A DNA stretch of 64,000 bases, from contig JACIWT010000008.1 in NCBI GenBank assembly GCA_014360825.1, positions 62,001 to 126,000 of the forward strand, given 5' to 3'. The position numbers and the translations under genes were made by a program. Source of the DNA: Chloroflexota bacterium. GTDB taxonomy: Bacteria; Chloroflexota; Anaerolineae; UBA2200; JACIWT01. Positions 23,267-31,854 of the stretch are shown here, one piece after another. The notes under the pieces are model-generated. The model made no database searches. It was not told the DNA's origin and saw only the letters and a list, made by a program, of their open reading frames with translations. Positions within the stretch are counted from its first letter, which is position 1. The number at the start of each line of letters is the position of its first letter.

Positions 23267-23302
23267 TGCAGGGTGCAGGGGGCAGGAGGCAAGAGGTAGG
23301 GA
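23267..23302. repeat. Degenerate GGGTGCA/GGCAGGA heptamer repeat
   Basis: A run of GCAGG-type heptamers. A longer, reverse-oriented run is at 27840-27903. Repeats of this type are dispersed in many larger bacterial genomes. Confidence 0.5.
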
Positions 23303-23413
23303 GTTCCGTGCAATTGGTGATTTCAGCGTCGCCCCTCCCCTGCAGCCCGTGCTATCGCTTGTCATATTATCACAGGAGCCGCGTGGCGTCAAGACCTGTG
23401 ATCGAATAAGAGA

Positions 23414-23481
23414 GACAATGGGCTTAAGCCCATTGTCCCAGCCCATTGTCTAAGCGCAACGCATCGCCGTCTGGAGACGGC
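23414..23481. repeat. Two short palindromes before the spike-like gene
   Basis: A perfect 24-base palindrome (23414-23437, half site GACAATGGGCTT), followed by another CCCATTGTC, and GCCGTCT-GG-AGACGGC at 23466-23481. They lie between the hub-like and spike-like genes. Confidence 0.65.
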
Positions 23482-23522
23482 TCCCACGATCGCGCCGATT
23501 ATCTGCTAACTGGAGGTATCCC

Positions 23523-23816
23523 ATGATCATCCACCCCGCTATCATCCGCGCCTTCGACGAAGCGTCGTGGACGGCGACCGTCGAACTGGTCGGCTACGAG
23601 AACTCGCTTCTAATGGGCGTACCGGTGGCTATGGACATCCGCCCTGACCTGATCGCGCCGGGGGTGCAATGCGGGGTCCTCCTCTTCGACGACATCAACC
23701 CGGCCGATGGGTGCGTGTTCTGTCTCTACGGGGCGACTCCCGCCCCCGACCCGCGCTTCGACCCAGTGCACGGTCACCGCCACCGCGGCCTGGAGGGCGA
23801 TGGGCCGAAACTGTGA
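23523..23816 (+). CDS. Baseplate spike / OB-fold-like small protein
   Basis: 97 residues with a strong GGAGGT site. It is beta-rich: an N-terminal IIRAFDEASWTATVELVGYE, then LLMGVPVAMDIRPDLIAPGV, then CGVLLFDDINPADGCVFCLY. This order (trade of a variable loop, GxxV, then GD-V/I-xVxF...VxxxYG) is that of the gp5/VgrG-type OB fold in phage baseplate spikes. It is short, with a His/Arg-rich tail and no spike helix. The assignment rests on pattern and on the hub-like gene upstream. Confidence 0.45.
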   Translation: MIIHPAIIRAFDEASWTATVELVGYENSLLMGVPVAMDIRPDLIAPGVQCGVLLFDDINPADGCVFCLYGATPAPDPRFDPVHGHRHRGLEGDGPKL

Positions 23817-23829
23817 AGGGATGGTGGTC

Positions 23830-23948
23830 CGCGGATACATAGCGGATGAACGGATTGCTATCAGCGGATGGGTAGCGGATTAGCGGATATATGGGCGATA
23901 GGGCGATGCATTCGCTAATCCGCTATGCCGAAGGACATCCGCTGATGA
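23830..23948. repeat. AGCGGATTAGCGGAT hairpin element (inverse orientation)
   Basis: Contains GGGTAGCGGATTAGCGGAT and, downstream, the complement CGCTAATCCGCTATGCCGAAGG. It is a reverse-complement relative of the tandem copies at 32278-32483. The region 23817-24003 otherwise has no gene. Confidence 0.7.
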
Positions 23949-24003
23949 ACTATCAGCGAATTGAGGTGAGTTTCCACACCCGCTCCGGGGAGAAGAAAAC
24001 ACT

Positions 24004-24032
24004 TTGACAAGATCACCCTGGCTGTATATAGT
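24004..24032 (+). promoter_or_regulatory. Promoter of the YfhO-like gene
   Basis: TTGACA (24004-24009), a 17-base spacer, TATAGT (24027-24032); 45 bases before the ATG. Confidence 0.7.
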
Positions 24033-24077
24033 GGGGTGGACGGTCGTATCTCTTCGGCCTGCCAACGAGGGTGTTGA

Positions 24078-26366
24078 ATGCAATCTCGCACGCCAGGGTA
24101 TGCTCAGGCGAAACAAAAGTGCTGGCAAGATGCGCTTTCGCTCGCCACACTGACGCTGCTCGTACTGGCGTTTTTCTGGCCCCTGCTCTCCGGCCGCTAC
24201 TGGATACCGTGGGGCGGCGGCGACCTGGTCTCCTTTCTGTGGCCCACCTGGCGCTTTGCCGCGCGCTCCCTGCGCCAGGGGATTTTCCCTCTGTGGAACC
24301 CGACCCTCTACGCCGGTGCACCCTTCGCCGCCGATCACCAGTCCTGCCTCTTCTACCCCATCCACCTGCTCCTCTTCCTGGTGGGTGGGGAGCCAAGTTA
24401 TGAGGTTATGGAGGGGCTGGTGGTTTACCACATAGTTCTCGCCGCCGCGCTGATGTACCTCCTCCTGCGCGACAAGGGCCTCAGCCGAACCGCGTCTGTC
24501 TTCGGGGGGCTTGCTTTTACCCTATCCGACCCTTTCATCACCCACATCGGCAACCTCAACCTCAACGCCACCATCGCTTACCTGCCCGCGCTGATCCTGC
24601 TCGCCGATCGCGCCTTCACCCGCCGGTCCTTGCACTTCGCCGCGGCAGCGGAGGCAGTGCTGGCCATTGCAGCCCTGGCGGGACACGGGCAAATGCTGCT
24701 CTTCCTCGGCCTGGCTCTCGCCATCCTGACGCTATATCGCATCTATGCTGCCAGGCGGCTGGGCGTTCGAGCGGCCGCGGGTGTGGCGGCTCTGGCAGCG
24801 ATAGTCGTCCTGGTGGGTATGGCGGCGGCAGCAGTGGCCCTCTACCCCGCCTATGAGTTGGGGTCCCATACCGCCCGCGCCGGACTATCGTGGGCAGAAG
24901 CGACCCGCTACTCTCTGCCCTGGCAAGCGCTGGTTGGGTTGGTGGTCCCCGGCTTCTATGGTCGCGGACCTCAGAACTTTTGGGGCTCATGGGATCGGGT
25001 CGAGGTGGGATATGTGGGCGTATTGACACTGGCCTTGGCCGTGGCGGGATTGCTGGCGGGGCGAAGGAAGGAAAGCCCGATCTCCACCGACGTGGGGCAA
25101 TTTCCAGCGGCGTTCTTCGCCCTCCTGGTGGTCGTCGGATTTGCCCTGGCCCTCGGAGGCCACACTCCCGTCTACCGTTTGATCTACTGGCTGCCGGGGT
25201 TCCGCGGCGTCCGCGCCCCCGCCCGGCTGGTGGTACTAGGCGACTTCGGGTTGGCCGCGCTGGCCGCTTACGGGCTGGACCGTATCCGCCATTCGCGCCG
25301 CGGTCAGATCGCGGTTATCGTTATGTTAACTGCCGCGCTCGTCCTATCCGCCTGGCTACTTAGGGCTGTATCTGTTCCCGCCGACCGGTGGGAGAGGACG
25401 CGAAATGCCCTCTGGATGGCGGTGGCTTTGTGTTGCCTGGGGCTATTGTGGCTCTGGGCAGTGGCGCGCAGATATGGGACACGCTGGCTGGGCGGGGTTG
25501 CCGTCGCGATTCTGGCCCTCGACCTGATCCTGAGCGGCTCGATGGTGGAGGTCCAGCGGGAGGATCCGACCACGGGTTACCAGCATGATGATGTCGTAGC
25601 ATTCTTGCGCCGCGACCCGGGTCTCTACCGCATTGACTCCAGCGCCGCCAGCGCCTGGCAACCCGACGCCGCCGCCGTATACGGCCTATACGATATCGGT
25701 GGAGTCGCCAATCCGCTGAATCTCGCCACCTATGAGACCTACCGCTGGAGCATCGGGGCGCGAGGCGACAGGCTGTACGGACTCTTGGGGGTCAAATACG
25801 TGTTGGCCGATAAGGGCAGCCCTCCCGGAGACGAGCGGCTGGTGCCCGTTTACACCGCTGGGTCCGACGTGGATATCTACCTGAACACCACCGCCTATCC
25901 AATGGCGCAACTCATCTACCAAGCGGTGGAGGTGGAAAGCGCTGAGGCCGCCTTGGCTGCGGTTCACGCCCCCGATTTTGACCCGGCGCAAATCGTGGTG
26001 CTGCAAGAGAAACCGATGCCGGTCCAGGAGCCGGGCAACCAGCCCCGTTCCATTTCTTTCATCGAATACTCGTGCAATCGTCTCTCGCTCCAGGTGAGTA
26101 CGCCCACGCCCGCCTATCTCCTGCTGAGCGAGGTCTATTATCCTGGCTGGCGGGCGACCATAGATAGTCAGCCGACGAGGGTCCTCCAGGCGGACTACCT
26201 TTTCCGCGCCATCTACATCCCCCCAGGAGACCATGAAGTGCGCCTCTGGTTTTCGCCCTCCAGTTTCTGGATTGGGCTGTCCTTGAGCGCGCTAAGTTGG
26301 TTGGGATTGGCAGCCTGGGGCCTCGCCTGGTGGAAGAAATTTTTCCGCCAGCGTGGCACCACCTGA
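24078..26366 (+). CDS. YfhO-family membrane protein (GT-C-like)
   Basis: 762 residues with about 12-13 membrane helices in the first 500 residues, then an extracytoplasmic C-terminal domain and a last helix near residue 735. Family landmarks are the luminal loop FPLWNPTLYAGAPFAADHQS after helix 1, YHIVLAAALMYLLLR, and LLSEVYYPGWRATIDSQPTR near the end. YfhO-like proteins are polytopic GT-C-related proteins, and B. subtilis YfhO takes part in glycosylating lipoteichoic acid. The substrate here is unknown. Its SD is GAGGGTG; the promoter is immediately upstream and no operon partner is on this strand. Confidence 0.8.
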   Translation: MQSRTPGYAQAKQKCWQDALSLATLTLLVLAFFWPLLSGRYWIPWGGGDLVSFLWPTWRFAARSLRQGIFPLWNPTLYAGAPFAADHQSCLFYPIHLLLFLVGGEPSYEVMEGLVVYHIVLAAALMYLLLRDKGLSRTASVFGGLAFTLSDPFITHIGNLNLNATIAYLPALILLADRAFTRRSLHFAAAAEAVLAIAALAGHGQMLLFLGLALAILTLYRIYAARRLGVRAAAGVAALAAIVVLVGMAAAAVALYPAYELGSHTARAGLSWAEATRYSLPWQALVGLVVPGFYGRGPQNFWGSWDRVEVGYVGVLTLALAVAGLLAGRRKESPISTDVGQFPAAFFALLVVVGFALALGGHTPVYRLIYWLPGFRGVRAPARLVVLGDFGLAALAAYGLDRIRHSRRGQIAVIVMLTAALVLSAWLLRAVSVPADRWERTRNALWMAVALCCLGLLWLWAVARRYGTRWLGGVAVAILALDLILSGSMVEVQREDPTTGYQHDDVVAFLRRDPGLYRIDSSAASAWQPDAAAVYGLYDIGGVANPLNLATYETYRWSIGARGDRLYGLLGVKYVLADKGSPPGDERLVPVYTAGSDVDIYLNTTAYPMAQLIYQAVEVESAEAALAAVHAPDFDPAQIVVLQEKPMPVQEPGNQPRSISFIEYSCNRLSLQVSTPTPAYLLLSEVYYPGWRATIDSQPTRVLQADYLFRAIYIPPGDHEVRLWFSPSSFWIGLSLSALSWLGLAAWGLAWWKKFFRQRGTT

Positions 26367-26375
26367 CCACTGCCG

Positions 26376-26810
26376 CTACTTTGGCTCGCCGGGCAGGTTG
26401 TATTGGGCGTAGTTGCCCTCAAACTCGGTGGGGATGGTGCGCAGGATTTCCACCCAGCGAATGATGCGGTTGGCGCCCTGCAAGAGTTGCAGGAATGGGC
26501 CCTGGGTCTTGAGTTTGCGCATCGTGATGGCCTTGGTGGCTCCCATCTTGCCGCGCAGGATATCTACCCACACGCCGTACGAGCCGGACAGGGTGAACTG
26601 GGTGGGACGCTGCCCTAGCCAAACCGCGTTCATCTTCCCGTCCACGTTGTCGAAGCCGACCACGATCTGCTCGGCTACACCCTGGGCGGGTTCGGGCTCG
26701 AGAACGAGAGTGTACGACTCGTTGTTCCCCTTCGCTAGTTCGAGATACTCCGGGTCGGCGTTGGTTCTCTTCTTGACCTCTTCCAGATACTCCAAAGAAC
26801 CCAGTTTCAT
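26376..26810 (-). CDS. SCP2 sterol-binding-like protein
   Basis: 144 residues resembling the SCP2 lipid-carrier domain: an N-terminal helix (LEYLEEVKKRTNADPEYLEL), beta strands around YTLVLEPEPAQG and NAVWLGQRPTQFTLSGSYGV, then GKMGATKAITMRKLKTQGPF. SCP2-like proteins bind acyl chains or other lipids. Its ATG overlaps the stop of the dehydrogenase by four bases, and it is third in a minus-strand operon with a TPP enzyme and a zinc dehydrogenase. This suggests it handles a hydrophobic substrate of that pathway. Confidence 0.65.
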   Translation of the reverse strand: MKLGSLEYLEEVKKRTNADPEYLELAKGNNESYTLVLEPEPAQGVAEQIVVGFDNVDGKMNAVWLGQRPTQFTLSGSYGVWVDILRGKMGATKAITMRKLKTQGPFLQLLQGANRIIRWVEILRTIPTEFEGNYAQYNLPGEPK

Positions 26811-27832
26811 GATTCCCCTCCTATCTGAACCAGGATTTTGACGGCTCCGGAGCCGGGTGTATCTAACAGATGGAACCCCTTGGTCACCACGTCATTTAGA
26901 GCGATCTCGTGGGAGATCAGCGATTCTACATCTACCCGGTGTTGGGCGATGAAGTCTATGGCAGCGGGAAACTCGGCCCGTCCCATAAGGCTGCCCTCAA
27001 TGCACAAGTCGCCCATGACCACGCTCATGAAATCGGTCTCCACTGGCTCCACGCACAGGCCGATGAGGAAGATCTGCCCGCCCTTGCGGACGAGGGAGAT
27101 GGCGTCGCGGAATGGCTCTGGCGCGCCAGTGCAGATGTACACCACGTCGGGGCCCCAGCCATCGGTCAGGTCGGCTAACGCAACGCCCACGTGGTCGCGG
27201 TTCGGGTCCAGCACGGCCGCCGCACCGAGCCGACCTGCCAGCGCTGCACGGACCGGGTCCACTTCAGTCACGGCCGCCGTTCGCGCCCCAGCCAGCAGGG
27301 CGCACTGCAGGGTTAGCAGCCCGATGGGGCCAGCACCCATCACCAACGCGTTGTCCCCCGGCTTGAGTCGTGAGCGCCGGACGCCATGCAGTGCGATGGT
27401 AAGCGACTCCACCAGCGCGCCCTGGCGCAGGGTAACACCATCGGGCAAGCGATGGAGGCCCCGGACAGGAGCCTTCACGTACTCTGCCATGCCCCCATCG
27501 TGGCTGACGCCGATCATCATCACACTCTCGCAAGCATCCGGCCGCCCCTCTCGACAGGGCAAGCACTCACCGCAGGGGATGGCATCGTTTACCACCACCC
27601 GATCGCCGATTCGCCAGTCCGCCACGCCCGGGCCCACCTCCACAATGGTGCCGGCGAACTCGTGTCCGATGACCAACCCCGGCTCGTACATCCCGGTGTG
27701 GAATGCCTCCAAATCGGTCCCGCAGATGCCACAGTACCCAACGCGGATCAGCGCCTCACCGCGGTCCAATTCAGGCCGTGGCACCTCTGTTACCTCGATT
27801 TGTCCTCTCCCTCGGAAGACCGCCGCCTTCAT
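26807..27832 (-). CDS. Zinc-dependent dehydrogenase (threonine/sorbitol dehydrogenase-like)
   Basis: 341 residues. Catalytic zinc ligands are GYCGICGTDLEAFHTG (Cys about residue 37) and GHEFAG; the structural zinc loop is CGECLPCREGRPDAC. The nucleotide fold has VMGAGPIGLLTLQCALLAGA and an acidic residue after it (TEVD), which favours NAD. This is the threonine 3-dehydrogenase / polyol dehydrogenase branch of medium-chain dehydrogenases. An in-frame extension upstream codes for low-complexity GCKMQGAG-type sequence from the heptamer repeat and is not part of the protein; the start at 27832 has GGAAGAG upstream. Confidence 0.85.
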   Translation of the reverse strand: MKAAVFRGRGQIEVTEVPRPELDRGEALIRVGYCGICGTDLEAFHTGMYEPGLVIGHEFAGTIVEVGPGVADWRIGDRVVVNDAIPCGECLPCREGRPDACESVMMIGVSHDGGMAEYVKAPVRGLHRLPDGVTLRQGALVESLTIALHGVRRSRLKPGDNALVMGAGPIGLLTLQCALLAGARTAAVTEVDPVRAALAGRLGAAAVLDPNRDHVGVALADLTDGWGPDVVYICTGAPEPFRDAISLVRKGGQIFLIGLCVEPVETDFMSVVMGDLCIEGSLMGRAEFPAAIDFIAQHRVDVESLISHEIALNDVVTKGFHLLDTPGSGAVKILVQIGGES

Positions 27833-27839
27833 TGCTCTT

Positions 27840-27903
27840 CCTGCCCCTTGCATCTTGCATCCTGCCCCTTGCATCCCGCCTCTTGCATCCTGCCTCCTGC
27901 CCA
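27840..27903. repeat. Degenerate TGCATCCTGCC/CCTTGCA heptamer array
   Basis: About nine degenerate heptamers (CCTTGCA, TCTTGCA, TCCTGCC) fill the gap between the TPP enzyme stop and the dehydrogenase start. The same motif is at 23267-23302 on the opposite strand. Confidence 0.75.
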
Positions 27904-29634
27904 TCACCGCGGCAACTCACACCCCTCCATCCACACCGCGTCCAGGTTCTCCAGGTCAGGCGGGGTCAGATGGGCCCACTGATCCACCACCACGTCCAGG
28001 ACCGCCGGCTTGCCCGAGGCCACCGCGCGTTCCAGTGCCGGCCTGATCTCCTTCGCTTCCTCCACCCGTTCGCCGTGGCAGCCCATCGCCCGCGCTATCA
28101 GGTCGTAGCGGATGTCGCTGAAATCCACGCCGATGTAGCAGGCATCATAAGCGGCCATCTGGGTGGCCTTGATCATGCCCCACTGGCGGTCGTTGACGAC
28201 GATGGCAACCAACGGTACATTCAGCCGCGCGGCGGTCTCCAATTCCTGGATGTTCAGGCCAAAGGCCCCGTCGCCGCAGATGGCATACAACATACGATCG
28301 GGCCGGGCCAGTTTAGCGCCGATGGCGTAGGGTAGCCCTGCCCCCAGATGACCCGAATCGGCCGCCCAGAGGAACGAACGGGGCGCATAGATGCGGTTCA
28401 GATAATGCGCCCACACCGCAGTGTTGCCGCCGTCCACAACGGAGATGGCGTCGCGCGGGAAGAAGGTGCGCACATCCCGGACCAGGCGCAGGGGATGGAT
28501 CGGTTTCTTGTCCGATGCGGCCTGTTTCTCGAACTGGGCCAGCCAAGCCTCCTGAGTGGCCCGATATTCCGCCATTTCGGGGCGCTCGGGGATAGGGGAC
28601 GTCAGGCGCTTCACGGCCTCGATGAGGGCGCGCAGGGTAGCCTTGGCATCGCCGATCAGGGCCAGGTCCACGGGGCGATTGAGCCCCACGTTCTCGGGCT
28701 CGATGTCAATCTGGATCAGTTTCTGCTGGTCGGGCTCGCCCCAGTAGGGAGGCTGACCCCAGAAATCCACATCGCCCATTCGCCCGCCGATCAAAAGGAC
28801 GACGTCGGCTGCCGCCTGAGCGCCGAGGGCACCGTACCCCCCAGCGATGAGACAGAGCGGGTGATCCTCCGGGATCGCGCCACAGGCTCCCTGGCTTGTG
28901 GTAACCGGAGCGGAGAGGTACTCCGCCAGTTCGCGGACTTCATCCCATGCGCCCGAACGCAACACACCGCCGCCGGGGTGCAGTAGCGGGCGCTCTGCCT
29001 CCACCAGCATCCGCGCCGCCTGTTCGATCAGATCCGGCTGAGCCATCGGCCCGCGGTCGGCCCGGTAGCGCGCCGGGGGATAAGGATGGAAGGCCAGAGA
29101 CGCCTCGTCGCCTGTGGCCACCATCACATCCACGTGTAGGTCCAGGTGCACTGGCCCGGGACGACCCGACACGGCAACGCGGAAGGCGCGCTGCACCAGT
29201 TCTGGGATCCGCCGCCAGTGGGTTACCCGCGCCCTCCACTTGGTAATCGGGGCGAATAGGTCCACCTGGGCCAGGGACTGCATAGAACCGTGCTCGGGGT
29301 AACTCTTCCAGGTCTGGTTCTGGGCGGTCAGGATGATCATTGGGATGGAGTCGGCCCAGGCGGCGTACACGCCGGGCACCAGGTCGGCGGCGCCGGGCCC
29401 CACCGTGCCCATACAGACGCCGGGCTCACCGGTCACGCGGGCGTAGGCGTCGGCCATGTGAGCGGCAGCCTGCTCGTGGCGGGTCATGATGAACTGCATG
29501 CCCACCTCGGTGCCCAAGCGCCGGATGGCATCGAGGATGGGGCACAACTGCCCGCCCGGGATGCCGAAGACAAACCGCACCTTCTCCTGGATCAGACATT
29601 GGACCAGGACATCCGCACCCATGATTGCGCTCAT
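27904..29634 (-). CDS. Thiamine pyrophosphate enzyme, acetolactate synthase-like
   Basis: 576 residues with the three-domain layout of the IlvB/POX/benzoylformate decarboxylase family. The N-terminal PYR domain has FGIPGGQLCPILDA and the catalytic Glu in TRHEQAAAHMADAYAR (about residue 52). The C-terminal PP domain has the TPP motif GDGAFGLNIQELETAARLNV (the GDG...N-type motif). The middle domain has RMGDVDFWG and no clear FAD signature. No regulatory small subunit is adjacent, so ordinary branched-chain synthesis is less likely than a catabolic lyase or decarboxylase role with the following dehydrogenase. Start: GAGGG before ATG 29634. Confidence 0.85.
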   Translation of the reverse strand: MSAIMGADVLVQCLIQEKVRFVFGIPGGQLCPILDAIRRLGTEVGMQFIMTRHEQAAAHMADAYARVTGEPGVCMGTVGPGAADLVPGVYAAWADSIPMIILTAQNQTWKSYPEHGSMQSLAQVDLFAPITKWRARVTHWRRIPELVQRAFRVAVSGRPGPVHLDLHVDVMVATGDEASLAFHPYPPARYRADRGPMAQPDLIEQAARMLVEAERPLLHPGGGVLRSGAWDEVRELAEYLSAPVTTSQGACGAIPEDHPLCLIAGGYGALGAQAAADVVLLIGGRMGDVDFWGQPPYWGEPDQQKLIQIDIEPENVGLNRPVDLALIGDAKATLRALIEAVKRLTSPIPERPEMAEYRATQEAWLAQFEKQAASDKKPIHPLRLVRDVRTFFPRDAISVVDGGNTAVWAHYLNRIYAPRSFLWAADSGHLGAGLPYAIGAKLARPDRMLYAICGDGAFGLNIQELETAARLNVPLVAIVVNDRQWGMIKATQMAAYDACYIGVDFSDIRYDLIARAMGCHGERVEEAKEIRPALERAVASGKPAVLDVVVDQWAHLTPPDLENLDAVWMEGCELPR

Positions 29635-29666
29635 TGTTCCCTCCTCTCTGTGCGTTAGGCCAGTAG

Positions 29667-29687
29667 GGGCACCCCTTGTGGGTGCCC
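29667..29687. repeat. Short hairpin GGGCACCC / GGGTGCCC in the TPP operon leader
   Basis: Eight-base arms (29667-29674, 29680-29687) between the promoter at 29733-29761 and the start at 29634; preceded by GTAGG, as in the repeat family at 48484 and 38224. Confidence 0.6.
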
Positions 29688-29732
29688 AGGGCGGCAACAC
29701 AGGACTGCCCCGACGATGACGCTCGCGAATTC

Positions 29733-29761
29733 AGTATAACGCAGCCGAGGGCGAAAGTCAA
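29733..29761 (-). promoter_or_regulatory. Promoter of the TPP enzyme-dehydrogenase-SCP2 operon
   Basis: Minus strand TTGACT (29756-29761), a 17-base spacer, TATACT (29733-29738). Between here and the insertion sequence (29762-30053) I see no gene, only one GCAGTTACACTGC palindrome (29918-29930). Confidence 0.65.
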
Positions 29762-30053
29762 TGGCCTGGAGTTGGTTCAGCGAGCTGAACGCGAGGGCGG
29801 TAGCAAGCAGCCGCAGAAGATGTGGCACGAGGGAAGGCGACGTGCAGGCTCAGGTAAAGAAGTGAGGGCTGTTACAAAATCCCTTGACAGGCGATAATTC
29901 TACGCCGATGTTCTCCCGCAGTTACACTGCAGGCCTTGTTCGCGCCTCTTGGCAGCGACGGTACAGCGTCGCCGGGCGCTCCGGCACTGCAAGTGCTTTG
30001 GAACAGATCGAGTCCAGCCGACTTTGCAACTACCCTGTGAAAGGAGTGAAAAG

Positions 30054-31263
30054 CTGAGATTCGGACATGAGTTCGGACATGCAGGGGTGAACGAATGGAT
30101 GAAGCTTCCTCCTTTAGGTAAACTTATCCTTGCACAACATTACCGAGGAGGAAGCTTCATGGTAAAGAATATACGAGTCCAGCGCTTTGTGCAAACCCTG
30201 TTTGCACATAAGCAAGTAGCGGAGAAGGTAAGTCGGATCGTTCAAGCCATTTTGGAAGCTCAGTCGGTGCGATTGACAGACATCGCGCGAGCGATGCCTG
30301 GCTCTCTGGCCGCGCGATATAAGGAGATCCAACGCTTTGTGGCGCAGAACGATGTGAAGGCGGGGTTGCTGCAGCAGATGCAGCCGGATGCAAAGTTCGT
30401 CATCGGGGACGTGACAGAGATTCCGCGCCGGCAAGCGCGGCGCACGGAGTACGTAGGTAAGCTGAGCGACGGCAAGACGAGGGGGTTCTGGCTACTGATG
30501 TTGGCCACGCCCTTTCACGGGCGGGCCATCCCCTTTCATTTCATCACCTATTCCTCCAAGACCATTCGCCAAGAGGCCACTTCACGCAATATGGAACACT
30601 GTCGGGCCTTTGCAGGGATCAAGGCCGTGTTGGGCGACCGGCCTCTCGTTCTGGATCGCGAGTTCAGCTACCTGGAGTTATTGCTGAACCTGGCTGCTGA
30701 AGGGGTGCACTTCGTGATTCGCCTGAACCTGGGCTCTCACCCACCCGTGATGTGGACCAAGACTGGGGAACGCATCGACTTGGTCGTCAGTCCACAGCAA
30801 ACCGTTGTGTACCGCAACGTGTTGTACAAAGGGCAAGTCCCTGTCAATGTCATTGGGTACTGGCAACGCGGATTCGGGCAACCCCTTTGGCTGACCACGG
30901 ACTTGCCACCAGAGCAAGCACTCACCCTATACCAGCAGCGCATGAAGATTGATGAAAGCTTCCGTGACCTCAAGAACCTCCTGGGACTGGGGAGGGTCAT
31001 GAATCAGCGCCAGGACTATCTGGAACAGATCCTGGCTTTGCTCTTGATCGCTTACACCATCGGCCTCTTGTTGGGTGAAACCTTGCGTGACAAGCTGTTT
31101 GACAGTAGCCACAGCAAATACCGCCTTTATTCCGGACTCTTCCTCCTACTGGAACACAGACCACAGGTATCCCGCGCCATGGCCAAATGGGTAGCGAACA
31201 CTGCCTTGCTCGCTTTCACTAACCTCGTCTCCGCTCCTGTCCGAACTCATGTCTGAACTTCAG
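30054..31263 (+). mobile_element. Complete IS4-type insertion sequence with TIRs and 5-bp target duplication
   Basis: About 1210 bases. The left end (30054-30079) is CTGAGATTCGGACATGAG... and the right end (31238-31263), read on the other strand, is CTGAAGTTCAGACATGAG...; the inverted repeats are 26 bases with three mismatches or fewer. AAAAG flanks both sides (30049-30053 and 31264-31268), a perfect 5-bp duplication. One transposase gene fills it and its stop codon lies within the right repeat. The intact structure suggests recent insertion. Confidence 0.9.
30159..31256 (+). CDS. IS4-family DDE transposase
   Basis: 365 residues. It has an RNase H-like DDE core: the first Asp in FVIGDVTEIPRRQ (about residue 86), the second in PLVLDREFSYLELL (about residue 166), and the Glu in the YxxRxxIDESFRDLK block, the Y-R-E-K signature of IS4 enzymes. 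GAGGAGG lies directly before ATG 30159. An upstream in-frame extension reads through the left terminal repeat and is not used. The protein appears complete, with no frameshift or internal stop. Confidence 0.9.
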   Translation: MVKNIRVQRFVQTLFAHKQVAEKVSRIVQAILEAQSVRLTDIARAMPGSLAARYKEIQRFVAQNDVKAGLLQQMQPDAKFVIGDVTEIPRRQARRTEYVGKLSDGKTRGFWLLMLATPFHGRAIPFHFITYSSKTIRQEATSRNMEHCRAFAGIKAVLGDRPLVLDREFSYLELLLNLAAEGVHFVIRLNLGSHPPVMWTKTGERIDLVVSPQQTVVYRNVLYKGQVPVNVIGYWQRGFGQPLWLTTDLPPEQALTLYQQRMKIDESFRDLKNLLGLGRVMNQRQDYLEQILALLLIAYTIGLLLGETLRDKLFDSSHSKYRLYSGLFLLLEHRPQVSRAMAKWVANTALLAFTNLVSAPVRTHV

Positions 31264-31271
31264 AAAAGTAA

Positions 31272-31301
31272 TTGACAAAAATGCGCTGATTGGTATATAA
31301 T
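31272..31301 (+). promoter_or_regulatory. Promoter of the TM2/DUF2752 genes
   Basis: TTGACA (31272-31277), an 18-base spacer, TATAAT (31296-31301). It begins only eight bases outside the IS right end, so the insertion spared it. The leader to 31473 is about 170 bases and featureless to me. Confidence 0.65.
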
Positions 31302-31472
31302 AGAAATAATAACATGTAAGACTCCGTAAACTTCACACGGCCACCAAAAAGGGAAAAACCTCATAGAGTATCGAAAGCAGTGCTCGCCGGTTATCTATGA
31401 GCAGTTAGTTGCCGGTTAGCCCGCTTGATGTTCAACTTCTAAATCAATTCATATTTTTTAAGGAGGGCAGCA

Positions 31473-31853
31473 ATGTATTGTCGCAATTGTGGTGCTCCAG
31501 TGGGCGAAAAGGCAGCAGTCTGCACCAGCTGTGGTATGAAGGTAGGCCAAGGGGTGAGGTACTGCTGGAACTGTGGCGCAGAAACCGGCCCGGCCGCTGA
31601 GATCTGCATTAAGTGCGGTGTTCGTGTTGCGGCGGGCGAGATCGCCGAGCAGAAGGACTGGACTACTGCACTGCTACTATCGATCTTCTTGGGTGAACTA
31701 GGAATTGACCGGTTCTACCTAGGGTACACTGTGCTGGGCATCCTGAAACTGCTCACGGCAGGTGGATGTGGCATCTGGTGGCTGATCGATCTAATCCTGA
31801 TTGCTATGAACAACTTGCCTGACGCTGAGGGACGAGCCCTTCGCAAGCGATAG
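31473..31853 (+). CDS. Zinc-ribbon and TM2 domain protein
   Basis: 126 residues. The N-terminal half has three CxxC pairs in series (YCRNCGAPVG, CTSCG, YCWNCGAETG, CIKCG), i.e. two zinc ribbons (about residues 1-52). The C-terminal TM2 domain follows (about 60-118), two helices with the conserved LGELGIDRFYLGYTVLGILK and WWLIDLILI. TM2 proteins are small membrane proteins of unclear role; zinc-ribbon fusions are common. AAGGAGGG precedes the ATG. The DUF2752 gene begins one base after its stop, so they are cotranslated. Confidence 0.88.
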   Translation: MYCRNCGAPVGEKAAVCTSCGMKVGQGVRYCWNCGAETGPAAEICIKCGVRVAAGEIAEQKDWTTALLLSIFLGELGIDRFYLGYTVLGILKLLTAGGCGIWWLIDLILIAMNNLPDAEGRALRKR

Positions 31854-31854
31854 G

